DNA of 64,000 nucleotides from assembly GCA_017848855.1 (NCBI GenBank), contig JAFIHF010000008.1, positions 17,367 to 81,366 on the forward strand. Reading direction: 5' to 3'. A model generated the notes under the pieces. The model saw nothing but the letters and a program-made list of their open reading frames with translations. It was not told where the DNA came from and did no database searches. The position numbers and the translations under genes are program-made. This document shows positions 24,335 through 33,297 of the stretch, in pieces. Positions within the stretch are counted from its first letter, which is position 1. Every line of letters begins with the position of its first letter. Source of the DNA: Rhodanobacter denitrificans (lineage in GTDB: Bacteria > Pseudomonadota > Gammaproteobacteria > Xanthomonadales > Rhodanobacteraceae).

Positions 24335-25054
24335 ATGCTGAAGATGACCCACCTGTCCAAGGTCTACCGCACCGAAGTGGTGGAGACCTACGCGCTGCGC
24401 GATTTCAACATCGACGTGAAGGAGGGCGAGTTCGTCGCCGTCACCGGGCCGTCCGGTTCGGGCAAGACCACCTTCCTCACCATCGCCGGCCTGCTCGAAA
24501 CCTTCACCGGCGGCGAGTACCACCTCGACGGCATCGAGGTGAGCAACTTGAACGACAACGCACGCTCGAAGATCCGCAACGAGAAGATCGGCTTCATCTT
24601 CCAGGCGTTCAACCTGATCCCCGACCTCAACGTGTTCGACAACGTGGAAGTGCCGCTGCGCTACCGCGGCATGAAGGCGCCCGAGCGCAAGCAGCGCATC
24701 ATGGACGCGCTGGAGCGCGTGGGCCTGGCCTCGCGCTACAAGCACTACCCGGCCGAACTCTCCGGCGGCCAGCAGCAGCGCGTGGCGATCGCCCGCGCGC
24801 TGGCCGGCAGCCCGCGCCTGCTGCTCGCCGACGAACCCACCGGCAACCTGGACACGCAGATGGCCCGCGGCGTGCTGGAGCTGCTGGAGGAGATCCACCG
24901 CGACGGCGCCACCATCGTGATGGTGACCCACGACCCCGAGCTCGCCGCGCGCGCGCAGCGCAACGTGCACATCATCGACGGCCAGGTGGTGGATCTCTCG
25001 GTGGACCCGCGCTTCCACGCCGCGCACCACGCCGCCAGCGAGGCGCACGGTTGA
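24335..25054 (+). CDS. ABC transporter ATPase (MacB/LolD type)
   Basis: A 239-residue ATP-binding subunit. Walker A GPSGSGKTT near residue 40, Q-loop FQAFNLIPDLNVFDNV, signature LSGGQQQR near 144, Walker B RLLLADEPTGNLD and H-loop VTHDPELA are all intact. The Q-loop and signature types place it with the MacB/LolD/FtsE group that works with FtsX-like permeases. It is the only ATPase in a cluster with fourteen permease genes, so it would have to serve all of them unless other ATPases come from elsewhere in the genome. Confidence 0.92.
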   Translation: MLKMTHLSKVYRTEVVETYALRDFNIDVKEGEFVAVTGPSGSGKTTFLTIAGLLETFTGGEYHLDGIEVSNLNDNARSKIRNEKIGFIFQAFNLIPDLNVFDNVEVPLRYRGMKAPERKQRIMDALERVGLASRYKHYPAELSGGQQQRVAIARALAGSPRLLLADEPTGNLDTQMARGVLELLEEIHRDGATIVMVTHDPELAARAQRNVHIIDGQVVDLSVDPRFHAAHHAASEAHG

Positions 25055-25064
25055 GGCCTGAAAG

Positions 25065-25173
25065 CCCTCTCCCCCGGCTGTGCCGGGGGAGAGGGCTGGG
25101 TGAGGGGGCTGTTCGCGCGCAAAAAACACTCCCTCACCCCAACCCTCTCCCCCAATGCTGTTGGGGGAGAGGG
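25065..25173. repeat. Composite palindromic repeat before permease pair 1
   Basis: A 14-bp stem CCCTCTCCCCCGGC / GCCGGGGGAGAGGG at 25065-25095 and a 13-bp stem CCCTCTCCCCCAA / TTGGGGGAGAGGG at 25143-25173. The GTGAGGG and CCCTCAC segments between them are also complementary. An almost identical composite sits at 30598-30716. Confidence 0.7.
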
Positions 25174-25197
25174 CGCCAACCACCACCCGAGATCACG

Positions 25198-26508
25198 ATG
25201 CTCGCCTACTACTTCCACCTCGGCCTGCGCAGCCTGCGCCGCAACCCCGCCCTCACCACGCTGATGGTGATGGCGGTCGGTTTCGGCGTGGCCGCGTCGA
25301 TGATCACGTACTCCGTGTTCCGCGCGGTGTCGGGCAATCCGATCCCGGACAAGTCGGCGCAGCTGTTCATCCCGCAGATCGACGGCTGGGGCCCGCAGCA
25401 GAACCAGAAGGGCGAGCCGGCGGAAGCGCTGACTTACAACGACGCGATGGCGCTGCTGCGCGCGCACGAGGCGAAGCGCCAGACCATGCTGTATCCGGTG
25501 CAACTCGCGGTGTTGCCGGACGGCAAGCGCGACCTGCCGCTGAACGCGAGCGGCTACGCCGTGGGTAGCGATTTCTTCGCCATGTTCGAGGTGCCGTTCC
25601 GCTACGGCGGCGGCTGGAGCCTGCAGGACGACGACGCGCGCGCCGCCGACGTGGTCATCAGCGGCGAGCTCAACCAGAAGCTGTTCGGCGGGGCCAACAG
25701 CGTGGGGCGCACGATCGACCTCGGTGGCCACGACTACCGCGTGGTGGGCGTCGCCAGCCACTGGAACCCGCGCCCGCGTTTCTACGACCTGTTCAGTACC
25801 AGCGGTTTCGCCGACGAGCCGGACTTCTACCTGCCGTTCGCCCGCGCGCTGGATCTGCACATGTACACCGGCGGCCGCAACAGCTGCCGCGGCGAGCTGA
25901 GCTTCACCAACTGGACGGACTACACGCAGAGCAACTGCGTGTGGATCACGCCGTGGGTGGAACTGGACACCCCCGCCGAAGTCGCGAGCTACCGCAGCTT
26001 CCTCACCCACTACGCCGCCGAGCAGCAGCGCGCCGGCCGCTTCAACTGGGCGCCGAACGTGCGCCTGCGCGACGTGGCGCAGTGGCTGGACCACGAGCGC
26101 GTGGTGCCGCCCGAAAGCCGCATCTCGCTGGCGGTGGCGCTGGGCTTCTTCCTGATCTGCCTGGTCAACACCATCGGCCTCTTGCTGGCGAAGTTCCTGC
26201 GCCGCAGCGGCGAAATCGGCGTGCGCCGCGCGCTGGGCGCCACGCGCCGGGAGATCTACACGCAATACCTGATCGAGGCGGGCACGGTGGGCCTGGCCGG
26301 CGGCGTGCTGGGCCTGCTGCTCACCGCGCTGGGCGTGGGCGGCGTGGGCGTGCTGTTCCCGCCGCAGATCGCGAAGCTGGCGCAGCTCGACGCCTCGCTG
26401 GTGGGGCTCACGCTGGCGGTGGCCATCGTCGCCACCGTGCTGGCGGCGTTCTATCCGGCCTGGCGCGCGGCGCACGTGCAGCCGGCCTGGCAATTGAAGT
26501 CGAGCTGA
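25198..26508 (+). CDS. FtsX/MacB-type ABC permease, A-type, pair 1
   Basis: 436 residues. TM1 is at about 17-40, then a large periplasmic MacB-like domain (SDFFAMFEVPFRYGGGWS, LNQKLFGGANSVGRTI) and three C-terminal helices (about 310-333, 358-385, 400-425). The cytoplasmic loop LLAKFLRRSGEIGVRRALGA is the coupling-helix region that contacts the ATPase. Two periplasmic Cys (about 229 and 247) probably form a disulfide. It ends QPAWQLKSS. It is partnered with the B-type gene 10 bp downstream. MacB-type permeases act by mechanotransmission and move substrates from the periplasm through an adaptor and outer-membrane channel. Confidence 0.88.
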   Translation: MLAYYFHLGLRSLRRNPALTTLMVMAVGFGVAASMITYSVFRAVSGNPIPDKSAQLFIPQIDGWGPQQNQKGEPAEALTYNDAMALLRAHEAKRQTMLYPVQLAVLPDGKRDLPLNASGYAVGSDFFAMFEVPFRYGGGWSLQDDDARAADVVISGELNQKLFGGANSVGRTIDLGGHDYRVVGVASHWNPRPRFYDLFSTSGFADEPDFYLPFARALDLHMYTGGRNSCRGELSFTNWTDYTQSNCVWITPWVELDTPAEVASYRSFLTHYAAEQQRAGRFNWAPNVRLRDVAQWLDHERVVPPESRISLAVALGFFLICLVNTIGLLLAKFLRRSGEIGVRRALGATRREIYTQYLIEAGTVGLAGGVLGLLLTALGVGGVGVLFPPQIAKLAQLDASLVGLTLAVAIVATVLAAFYPAWRAAHVQPAWQLKSS

Positions 26509-26518
26509 GGAGAGGACG

Positions 26519-27757
26519 ATGAACCTGCCCATCCGCCCCATCCTCGTCGCGCTGCGCCGGCACAAGGCGGGCACCGTGCTGATCGCGCTGCAGATCGCGC
26601 TGACCCTGGCCATCGTGTGCAACGCGCTGTTCATCATCCACGCGCGGCTGGCCAACCTGTCCGAAGCCAGCGGCGTGGACGAGCCCAACGTGTTCGTCAT
26701 CAAGAACCAGTGGGCGGCCGAGCGGCCCACGGCGCAGGTGGATGCGCAGGTGCAGGCCGACCTGCTCGCGCTGCGGCAATTGCCCGCCGTGCGCGACGCC
26801 GCACCGGCCAGCGGCTACCCGCTGCAGGGCGGCGGCTGGGACAACCTGGTCACGCTGACGCCCGACCAGACCCATCCGATCACCGATTCGGCGGTGTACA
26901 CCAGCGACGAGCATTTCATCGACACGCTCGGCGCGCGGCTGGTCGCGGGGCGCAACTTCCGCCCCGACGAAGTGATGGTGATGGGTACGCAGCAGTCGAT
27001 CACCCCGCCCACGGTGATCGTGACCCGCGCGCTGGCCGACAAGCTGTTCCCCGGCGGCCACGCGTTGGGCAAGAGCTTCTACGCGATGGGCACCACGCCC
27101 AGCACCATCGTCGGCATCGTCGACCCGCTGCACCGGCAGGGCGTGAGCCAGTGGAACAAGGCCTATGCCGGGCAGGCGCTGATCTGGCCGCTGCGTGCGG
27201 ACGATGCGCGCGGCATCTTCTACATCGTGCGCGCCAAGCCCGGCCAGCTCGCCGCCGCGATGCGCGAGGCGCCCAAGGCGCTGTATGCGCAGAGCCGCAT
27301 GCGCATCATCGATCCGAAGGACGGCGTGCAGGACTACGCCGCCATCCGCCACAAGGTCTACGACAGCGACCGCGGCATGGCGATCCTGATGGGCATCATC
27401 TGCGCCGTGCTGCTGGCGATCACCGCCGCGGGCATCGTCGGCCTCACCAGCTTCTGGGTCGGCCAGCGGCGCAAGCAGATCGGCGTGCGCCGCGCGCTGG
27501 GCGCGCGCCAGCGCGACATCCTCGCCTACTTCCTCACCGAGAACTTCCTGATCAGCGCGGCGGGCGTGCTGCTCGGCGTCGTGCTGGCGGTCGCCTTCAA
27601 CCTGTGGACGGTGACCCGCTTCGAGCTGGATCGCATGTCGCTGGCCTATGTGGGCGTCGGCGTGCTCGTGCTGTTGCTGCTGGGGCAGGGCGCGACGTTC
27701 GCGCCGGCGCTGCGCGCCTCGCGCGTGTCGCCGGTGGAGGCGACGCGCAGCGTGTGA
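26519..27757 (+). CDS. FtsX/MacB-type ABC permease, B-type, pair 1
   Basis: 412 residues. It is shorter than the A-type and starts with a cytoplasmic RRHKAGTVLIALQIALTLAI helix. The periplasmic domain carries TRALADKLFPGGHALGKSFY. The C-terminal FtsX part has ITAAGIVGLTSFWVGQRRKQ and IGVRRALGARQRDILAYFLTE. It ends VEATRSV, a tail shared in form by all seven B-type proteins. It probably forms a heterodimer with the preceding A-type protein. B1 and B2 are the most alike of the B-types by eye. Confidence 0.88.
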   Translation: MNLPIRPILVALRRHKAGTVLIALQIALTLAIVCNALFIIHARLANLSEASGVDEPNVFVIKNQWAAERPTAQVDAQVQADLLALRQLPAVRDAAPASGYPLQGGGWDNLVTLTPDQTHPITDSAVYTSDEHFIDTLGARLVAGRNFRPDEVMVMGTQQSITPPTVIVTRALADKLFPGGHALGKSFYAMGTTPSTIVGIVDPLHRQGVSQWNKAYAGQALIWPLRADDARGIFYIVRAKPGQLAAAMREAPKALYAQSRMRIIDPKDGVQDYAAIRHKVYDSDRGMAILMGIICAVLLAITAAGIVGLTSFWVGQRRKQIGVRRALGARQRDILAYFLTENFLISAAGVLLGVVLAVAFNLWTVTRFELDRMSLAYVGVGVLVLLLLGQGATFAPALRASRVSPVEATRSV

Positions 27758-27815
27758 CTGCTTTGCTCCCCTCTCCCGCAAGCGGGCGAGGGGAGACCAA
27801 TCACGGAGGCTTTGA

Positions 27816-29132
27816 ATGTTTGCCTACTACATGGAACTGGCCCTGCGCAGCCTGAAGCGCAGCCCCGGCCTCACCACGCTGATGGTGCTGGCGATCGGCT
27901 TCGGCGTGGCCGCCTCGATGACTTCGTGGTCGGTGTTCCGCGCGGTGTCGGGCGACCCGATCCCGTGGAAGTCCGCGAAGCTGTTCGTGCCGCAGATCGA
28001 CAACTGGGGATCGAACGGCCGCAGCAGCGACGGCGAGCCGCCGAACGCGATGGACTACGCCGATGCCATGGCGCTGATGCGCCAGCACCGCGCCAAGCTG
28101 CAGTCGGCGATGTACCAGATCTCGCCTTCGATCGTGCCCGCGGAAGCCTCCCGGCATCCGGTCAACGTCGGCGGGCATGCGGTGTACGGCGAGTTCTTCC
28201 CGATGCTGGACGTGCCGTTCAAGTACGGCAGCGGCTGGAGCGCCAGCGACGATGCCAACCGGGCGCAGGTGGTGGTGATCGGCAGCAAGCTCAACCAGAA
28301 GCTGTTCGGCGGCGCGAACAGCGTGGGCCGGAGTGTCAACATCGAGGGCCACGACTACCGCGTGGTGGGCGTGCTGGACCACTGGAACCCGCAGCCGCGC
28401 TACTACGACGTGGTCAACTCCGGCGGCTTCAACAGCCAGTCCGACGACGTGTTCCTGCCGTTCCAGACCGCCATCCAGGCGAACATCCAGAACGACGGCA
28501 ACACCAACTGCTACGCGGTGCCCAAGGAACCCGGCTTCGTCGGCCTGCAGCACTCCGAGTGCGTGTGGATCGCTTTCATGGTGGAGCTGGACGACGCCGC
28601 GGCGGTGAGCGCGTACCGCAGCTACCTCGATGGCTACGCGAAGGAACAGCAGCAGGCCGGTCGCTTCGGCTGGGCGCCGAACAACCGCCTGCGCGACCTG
28701 CCGGCCTGGCTGGACAACCAGCACGTGGTGCCCAGCGACACCAAGGTGTCGCTGCTGGTGGCGCTGGGCCTCTTGCTGGTGTGCCTGGTCAACACCATCG
28801 GCCTCTTGCTGGCGAAGTTCCTGCGCCGCAGCGGCGAGATCGGCGTGCGCCGCGCGCTGGGCGCGCCGCGCCGCGCGATCTACCTGCAATTCCTCACCGA
28901 GGCCGGCATGGTCGGCGCGGCCGGCGGCGTGCTCGGCCTGCTGCTTACCTGCGCCGGCGTGGCCAGCGTGGGCTGGGTGATGCCCAAGGACATCGCCAGC
29001 CTCGCGCGGCTCGACGTCTCGCTGCTGGTGCTGACCCTGCTGGTGGCGGTGCTCGCCACCATGCTGGCCGGCCTGTACCCCACCTGGCGCGCCTCGCGGG
29101 TGCAGCCGGCGTGGCAGCTCAAATCGAATTGA
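27816..29132 (+). CDS. FtsX/MacB-type ABC permease, A-type, pair 2
   Basis: 438 residues. Very close to A1 in the N-terminal helix, in LNQKLFGGANSVGR and in the C-terminal helices (SLLVALGLLLVCLVNTIGLLLAKFLRR), but the periplasmic domain differs more (ISPSIVPAEASRHPVNVGGH). Periplasmic Cys lie at about 231 and 248. It ends QPAWQLKSN. A palindrome (about 27770-27795) precedes it. The high similarity to A1 suggests pair 2 arose by a relatively recent duplication of pair 1. Confidence 0.88.
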   Translation: MFAYYMELALRSLKRSPGLTTLMVLAIGFGVAASMTSWSVFRAVSGDPIPWKSAKLFVPQIDNWGSNGRSSDGEPPNAMDYADAMALMRQHRAKLQSAMYQISPSIVPAEASRHPVNVGGHAVYGEFFPMLDVPFKYGSGWSASDDANRAQVVVIGSKLNQKLFGGANSVGRSVNIEGHDYRVVGVLDHWNPQPRYYDVVNSGGFNSQSDDVFLPFQTAIQANIQNDGNTNCYAVPKEPGFVGLQHSECVWIAFMVELDDAAAVSAYRSYLDGYAKEQQQAGRFGWAPNNRLRDLPAWLDNQHVVPSDTKVSLLVALGLLLVCLVNTIGLLLAKFLRRSGEIGVRRALGAPRRAIYLQFLTEAGMVGAAGGVLGLLLTCAGVASVGWVMPKDIASLARLDVSLLVLTLLVAVLATMLAGLYPTWRASRVQPAWQLKSN

Positions 29133-29186
29133 GGCGAGCCATGTCGCATGTCGCTTTCCCGATTCGTCCTGTGCCATCGCCTTCCA

Positions 29187-29293
29187 CCGTTCGCCCTGAG
29201 CGTAGGCGCGTAGCGCCGAAGTCGAAGGGCATCACCCATCAGCCTGTGGTTCCGTGCCCTTCGACTCCGCTTCGCTACGCTCAGGGCGAACGG
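29187..29293. repeat. Inverted repeat inserted inside permease pair 2
   Basis: CCGTTCGCCCTGAGCGTAG at 29187-29205 pairs exactly with 29275-29293. Inside, GTCGAAGGGCA at 29221-29231 pairs with TGCCCTTCGAC at 29255-29265. It makes the A2-B2 gap 196 bp, whereas the other A-B gaps are 24 bp or less. Similar CCCTTCGACTCCGC sequences are widespread repeats in many proteobacteria. Confidence 0.75.
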
Positions 29294-29328
29294 GTGCGCG
29301 TTGGCCATGCCTCACCGAGGAGCACCCC

Positions 29329-30588
29329 ATGAAACTCCACCCCATGATTGCGGCATTGCGCAAGCACAAGGCGGGCGTGGTGCTGATCGCGCTGCAGATC
29401 GCGCTGACCCTGGCCATCGTCTGCAACGCGATCTTCATCATCGGCCAGCGCATCAGCCGGGTGAACCGCCCCACCGGGCTGGACGAGAGCAACCTGTTCC
29501 TGGTCAGCCAGCAATGGGTGGGCGCGCCCAGCGCCGATTCCGCCGATGGCGTGGCCAAGCTCGACGCGATGCAGAAGGAGGATCTCGTCGCCTTGCGCAA
29601 CCTGCCCAGCGTGGCGTCGGTGGCGCCGATCAATTCGCTGCCGCTGCTGAATTCTTCTTGGATCGGTTCGGTGTCGCTCAAACCCGATGCCAAGTTCAGC
29701 GACAAGGCAGGCAACGCGCGCACCGCGTACTACTTCACCGACGAGCAGGCAATGTCGACACTGGGCGTGAAACTGGTGGCTGGCCGCTGGTTCAATGCCG
29801 GCGACGTGCAGCATCAGGGTTTCCGCGACAATCCCCCGCATCCTGTCGTCATCGTCACCAAAGCGATGGCGGACAAGCTGTTCCCAGCGGGCGATGCGGT
29901 GGGCAAGGCGGTCTACGCCGACGGCAGCAGCTCGCCCAGCACCATCGTCGGCGTGGTCGCGCGCCTGCAGGTGCCCGCCACCGGCAGCTGGGTCAACGAC
30001 TTCGCGTGGAACGCCACCCTGATCCCCACCCGGTTGAACAGCAATGGATCGCGCTACGCGGTGCGCGCCAAGCCGGGCCAGCTGGAGGCAGCGATGAAGG
30101 CCGTGGCGCCCACGCTGTACCGGGTGAACCCGCTGCGCGTGCTCGACGACGACAGCGTCAAGTCGTTCGCCGACATCCGCGCCAAGGCCTACCGCGCCGA
30201 CGTGGGCATGGCGATCCTGATGGGTGTGATCTGCCTCGTGCTGCTCAGCGTCACCGCCGCCGGTATCGTGGGCCTTACCAGCTTCTGGGTGGGCCAGCGC
30301 CACCGCCAGATCGGCGTGCGCCGCGCGCTGGGCGCGCGCAAGGTCGACATCCTGCACTACTTCCAGCTGGAGAACCTGCTGATCGCGGGCAGCGGCGCGC
30401 TGATCGGCATCGGCCTGGCGCTCGCCCTCAACCTGTGGCTGATGCGCCACTACGAGATGGACCGCCTGCCGCTGCCCTACACGTTGATCGGCGTGCTGGC
30501 CGTGCTGGTGCTCGGCCAGTGCGCGGTGTTCGTGCCCGCGCGGCGCGCCTCCAACGTGCCGCCGGTGACCGCCACGCGCGCGGTGTGA
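29329..30588 (+). CDS. FtsX/MacB-type ABC permease, B-type, pair 2
   Basis: 419 residues. N-terminal KHKAGVVLIALQIALTLAIV helix almost identical to B1. The periplasmic domain has VTKAMADKLFPAGDAVGKAVY and the C-terminal part VGLTSFWVGQRHRQIGVRRA. It ends VPPVTATRAV. It is separated from its A-type partner by an inserted repeat, so coupling of translation is lost here. The ribosome site GAGGAG lies 8 bp before the ATG. Confidence 0.88.
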   Translation: MKLHPMIAALRKHKAGVVLIALQIALTLAIVCNAIFIIGQRISRVNRPTGLDESNLFLVSQQWVGAPSADSADGVAKLDAMQKEDLVALRNLPSVASVAPINSLPLLNSSWIGSVSLKPDAKFSDKAGNARTAYYFTDEQAMSTLGVKLVAGRWFNAGDVQHQGFRDNPPHPVVIVTKAMADKLFPAGDAVGKAVYADGSSSPSTIVGVVARLQVPATGSWVNDFAWNATLIPTRLNSNGSRYAVRAKPGQLEAAMKAVAPTLYRVNPLRVLDDDSVKSFADIRAKAYRADVGMAILMGVICLVLLSVTAAGIVGLTSFWVGQRHRQIGVRRALGARKVDILHYFQLENLLIAGSGALIGIGLALALNLWLMRHYEMDRLPLPYTLIGVLAVLVLGQCAVFVPARRASNVPPVTATRAV

Positions 30589-30597
30589 CTGCTTGAA

Positions 30598-30716
30598 CCC
30601 TCTCCCCCGGCTGCGCCGGGGGAGAGGGCAGGGTGAGGGGGGCTTCTGCACTGCTCGCGTGGCGAAGAGCGCCCCCTCACCCCGACCCTCTCCCCCAACG
30701 AAGTTGGGGGAGAGGG
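30598..30716. repeat. Composite palindromic repeat between permease pairs 2 and 3
   Basis: A 14-bp stem CCCTCTCCCCCGGC with its complement at 30598-30628, a spacer, and a 14-bp stem CCCTCTCCCCCAAC / GTTGGGGGAGAGGG at 30686-30716. The same arrangement occurs before pair 1 (25065-25173), suggesting a mobile composite unit or a duplication product. Confidence 0.7.
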
Positions 30717-30742
30717 AGTCTGAAAACTGAGGAAAGTCTGGA

Positions 30743-32068
30743 ATGTTTGCTTACTACCTCGACCTCGCCCTGCGCAGCCTGAAGCGCAACCGCGTGCTCA
30801 CCGCGCTGATGGTGCTGGCGATCGCCGTGGGCATCGGTGCCAGCATGACCACGCTGACGGTGATGCACATCCTGTCCGGCGATCCCATGCCGGGCAAAAG
30901 CGCGCGGCTGTATTTCCCGCAGCTCGATCCCGCCCCGGCCGACTGGAAAACGCCGTTGCATCCGCGACCGATGATGGACTACCGCTCGGCGATGGATCTT
31001 TGGAGCGCGCATCGTGCCGATCGGCAGGCGCTGGTAGTGCAAAGCCCGGTGAAGGTCCTTGCACCGGGTACGGGGCGCCCGCCATTGATGCTGATGATGA
31101 TGTCGACGACGACGGATTTCTTCCCGATGTTCGACGTGCCGTTTGCGTACGGTGGCGCGTGGACGCCCGCGGACGAGGCCGGTCGTGCGCATGTGGCGGT
31201 GATATCGAGCGACCTCAACGACAGACTGTTCGGCGGTGGCAACAGCGTAGGCAGGACCTTGCATCTCAGGGACGCCGACGTGCGCATCGTCGGCGTGTTG
31301 AAACCGTGGCGTCCGACGCCCCTGTTCTACGATCCCGTGGGTGGCATCACCGGCAGCATGACGCCTACGGGCTTTTATGGCAGGCCCGAGGACGTCTTCA
31401 TGCCGTTCCTCGCCGGCCTCGACGTCAACGACGGCAACTTCTTCCAGTACACCTGCTGGGGCAGCGGGCCGGCGAAACCCGGGCATTTGCAGGACGCGCC
31501 ATGCCTCTGGCTCGCCTTGTGGGTGGAGCTGGACAGCCCCGCCAAGGCAGCCGCGTATCGCTCGTTCCTCGACGGTTACGTGCGGCAGCAGAAGGCACTG
31601 GGGCGTTTCGCGCACATCGACACGGACATGCCGGACCTGATGCAGCAGCTGGACCGGGCGCACGCAATACCGGCGAACGTCCGGCTGCAGACCTGGCTGG
31701 CGCTCTCCTTCCTGGCGATCTGCCTGTTCAACATGGTGGGTCTGTTGCTGGCCAAGTTCCTTCAGCGCAGCGGCGAGATCGGCGTGCGCCGCGCCTTGGG
31801 CGCGTCGCGGCCTGCGGTGTTCGCGCAATGCCTGGCCGAGGCCGGATTGATCGGTCTGATCGGTGGCGTGGGTGGATGGTTGTTGACGCTCGCCGGGCTG
31901 TGGCTGGTGCGCCGCCAGCAGTTGCCGTACTCCGACCTCGTGCATATGGACATGCCGATGTTCGCGAGCACGTTCGTGCTGGCGGTCGCGGCCAGCTTGA
32001 TCGCAGGGTTGTTGCCGGCATTGCGTGCGAGCAGGGTTGCGCCAGCGCTGCAGTTGAAGACCTTGTGA
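30743..32068 (+). CDS. FtsX/MacB-type ABC permease, A-type, pair 3
   Basis: 441 residues. N-terminus MFAYYLDLALRSLKRNRVLTALMVLAIAVGIG. The periplasmic domain has TDFFPMFDVPFAYGGAWT and LNDRLFGGGNSVGRTLHLRD, and Cys at about 237 and 253. The C-terminal loop is LLAKFLQRSGEIGVRRALGASRPAVFAQCLAE and it ends VAPALQLKTL. The periplasmic region is richer in Met (LMLMMMSTTT) and its codon use is a little less GC-biased than in A1 and A2, suggesting a different history. Confidence 0.88.
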   Translation: MFAYYLDLALRSLKRNRVLTALMVLAIAVGIGASMTTLTVMHILSGDPMPGKSARLYFPQLDPAPADWKTPLHPRPMMDYRSAMDLWSAHRADRQALVVQSPVKVLAPGTGRPPLMLMMMSTTTDFFPMFDVPFAYGGAWTPADEAGRAHVAVISSDLNDRLFGGGNSVGRTLHLRDADVRIVGVLKPWRPTPLFYDPVGGITGSMTPTGFYGRPEDVFMPFLAGLDVNDGNFFQYTCWGSGPAKPGHLQDAPCLWLALWVELDSPAKAAAYRSFLDGYVRQQKALGRFAHIDTDMPDLMQQLDRAHAIPANVRLQTWLALSFLAICLFNMVGLLLAKFLQRSGEIGVRRALGASRPAVFAQCLAEAGLIGLIGGVGGWLLTLAGLWLVRRQQLPYSDLVHMDMPMFASTFVLAVAASLIAGLLPALRASRVAPALQLKTL

Positions 32069-32076
32069 GGACAATC

Positions 32077-33297
32077 ATGCAGATCAAGCCCATCTTATCG
32101 GCTCTGAAAAAGCACAGGCTCGCGACCTTCTTGATCGCTATGGAAATCGCGCTTGCCTGCGCGGTGCTGTGCAACGCGGTGTTCATGATCGCCAATCGCC
32201 TGACGGCGATGAACCTCGACAGCGGCGTGGACGAGTCTTCGCTGGGTGCGATCACGGTGACTGGATTCGACCCCGCGCAAGCTACCGATTTGAACGCGCG
32301 GATGGTGGCGGGCCTGCGCGCGGTGCCCGGCGTCGAGTCCGCGCAGGTCATCTCCTCCGTGCCGTTCGGCGCGCAGTCGCTCGTGGCCGGCATCAGCCTC
32401 GACCCGTCCGGCAAGAAAACACCGGCCGTGGTCCAGTTCTACCAAGGTGCCCCCGGAACCATCGACGCGCTGGGCTTGAAACTGGAGGCAGGGCGGCTGC
32501 CCGCGACGAGCGACTACCAGCCCTTGTCGGGGCAGGAGTATTTCCCAGCCGTGTCGCCGGTGCTGGTCACCCGCGCGCTGGCCGAGCATCTGTGGCCTGG
32601 CCAGAATCCGCTGGGCCGCGAGTTCTGGATGGCCAAATGGCAATTCCGCGTCATCGGAGTGCTATCCCACCTTTCGGTGTCCCAGTACACCGAGTACGCC
32701 GAACAGGGCGCGGAGTGGACCGTGTTCGTGCCAACCCTGCCGGGTGGCCAGTTGGCGGGCACCTACCTGATCCGCGCAAAGCCGCAGGACATCGAGAGCG
32801 TCATGACGACGGCGCGTGCCGCAGTGGCGAAGATCGCACCGGAAGTGGTGCTGGATCACGAGAACAGCCATTCGGTTTCCTTCCTGCGCGAGCGTTTCTT
32901 TCGGACCGATCGCGCCATGGCCGGCATGCTGGTGGGCGTGATCGTGGCGCTGCTCGGCGTCACCGCACTGGGCATCGTGGGCCTGGCCAGCTTCTGGGTG
33001 GCGCAGCGGCGCAAGCAGATCGGCATCCGCCGCGCGATCGGCGCCACGCGCGGCGACATCCTGCGCTACTTCCAGACCGAGAACTTCCTGATCGTCACGT
33101 TCGGCATCGCGCTCGGCATGGCGCTGGCCTTCGTGCTCAACGCGGTGCTGATGAAGTTCTACGAACTGCCGCACCTGCCGCTGTACTACCTGCCGGTCGG
33201 CGCACTGGCGCTGTGGGCGCTGGGCCAACTCGCCGTACTCGGCCCCGCCCTGCGCGCCGCGAACGTGCCGCCGGTAGTGGCAACCCGCAGCGTGTGA
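32077..33297 (+). CDS. FtsX/MacB-type ABC permease, B-type, pair 3
   Basis: 406 residues. LKKHRLATFLIAMEIALACAVLCNAVFM forms TM1. The periplasmic domain is shorter than in B1. The C-terminal part FWVAQRRKQIGIRRAIGATRGDILRYFQTENFLIV is typical of B3, B5 and B6. It ends VPPVVATRSV. The last 93 bp of the gene plus the following 46 bp are identical to the end of B4, a sign of gene conversion or recent duplication. Confidence 0.88.
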   Translation: MQIKPILSALKKHRLATFLIAMEIALACAVLCNAVFMIANRLTAMNLDSGVDESSLGAITVTGFDPAQATDLNARMVAGLRAVPGVESAQVISSVPFGAQSLVAGISLDPSGKKTPAVVQFYQGAPGTIDALGLKLEAGRLPATSDYQPLSGQEYFPAVSPVLVTRALAEHLWPGQNPLGREFWMAKWQFRVIGVLSHLSVSQYTEYAEQGAEWTVFVPTLPGGQLAGTYLIRAKPQDIESVMTTARAAVAKIAPEVVLDHENSHSVSFLRERFFRTDRAMAGMLVGVIVALLGVTALGIVGLASFWVAQRRKQIGIRRAIGATRGDILRYFQTENFLIVTFGIALGMALAFVLNAVLMKFYELPHLPLYYLPVGALALWALGQLAVLGPALRAANVPPVVATRSV

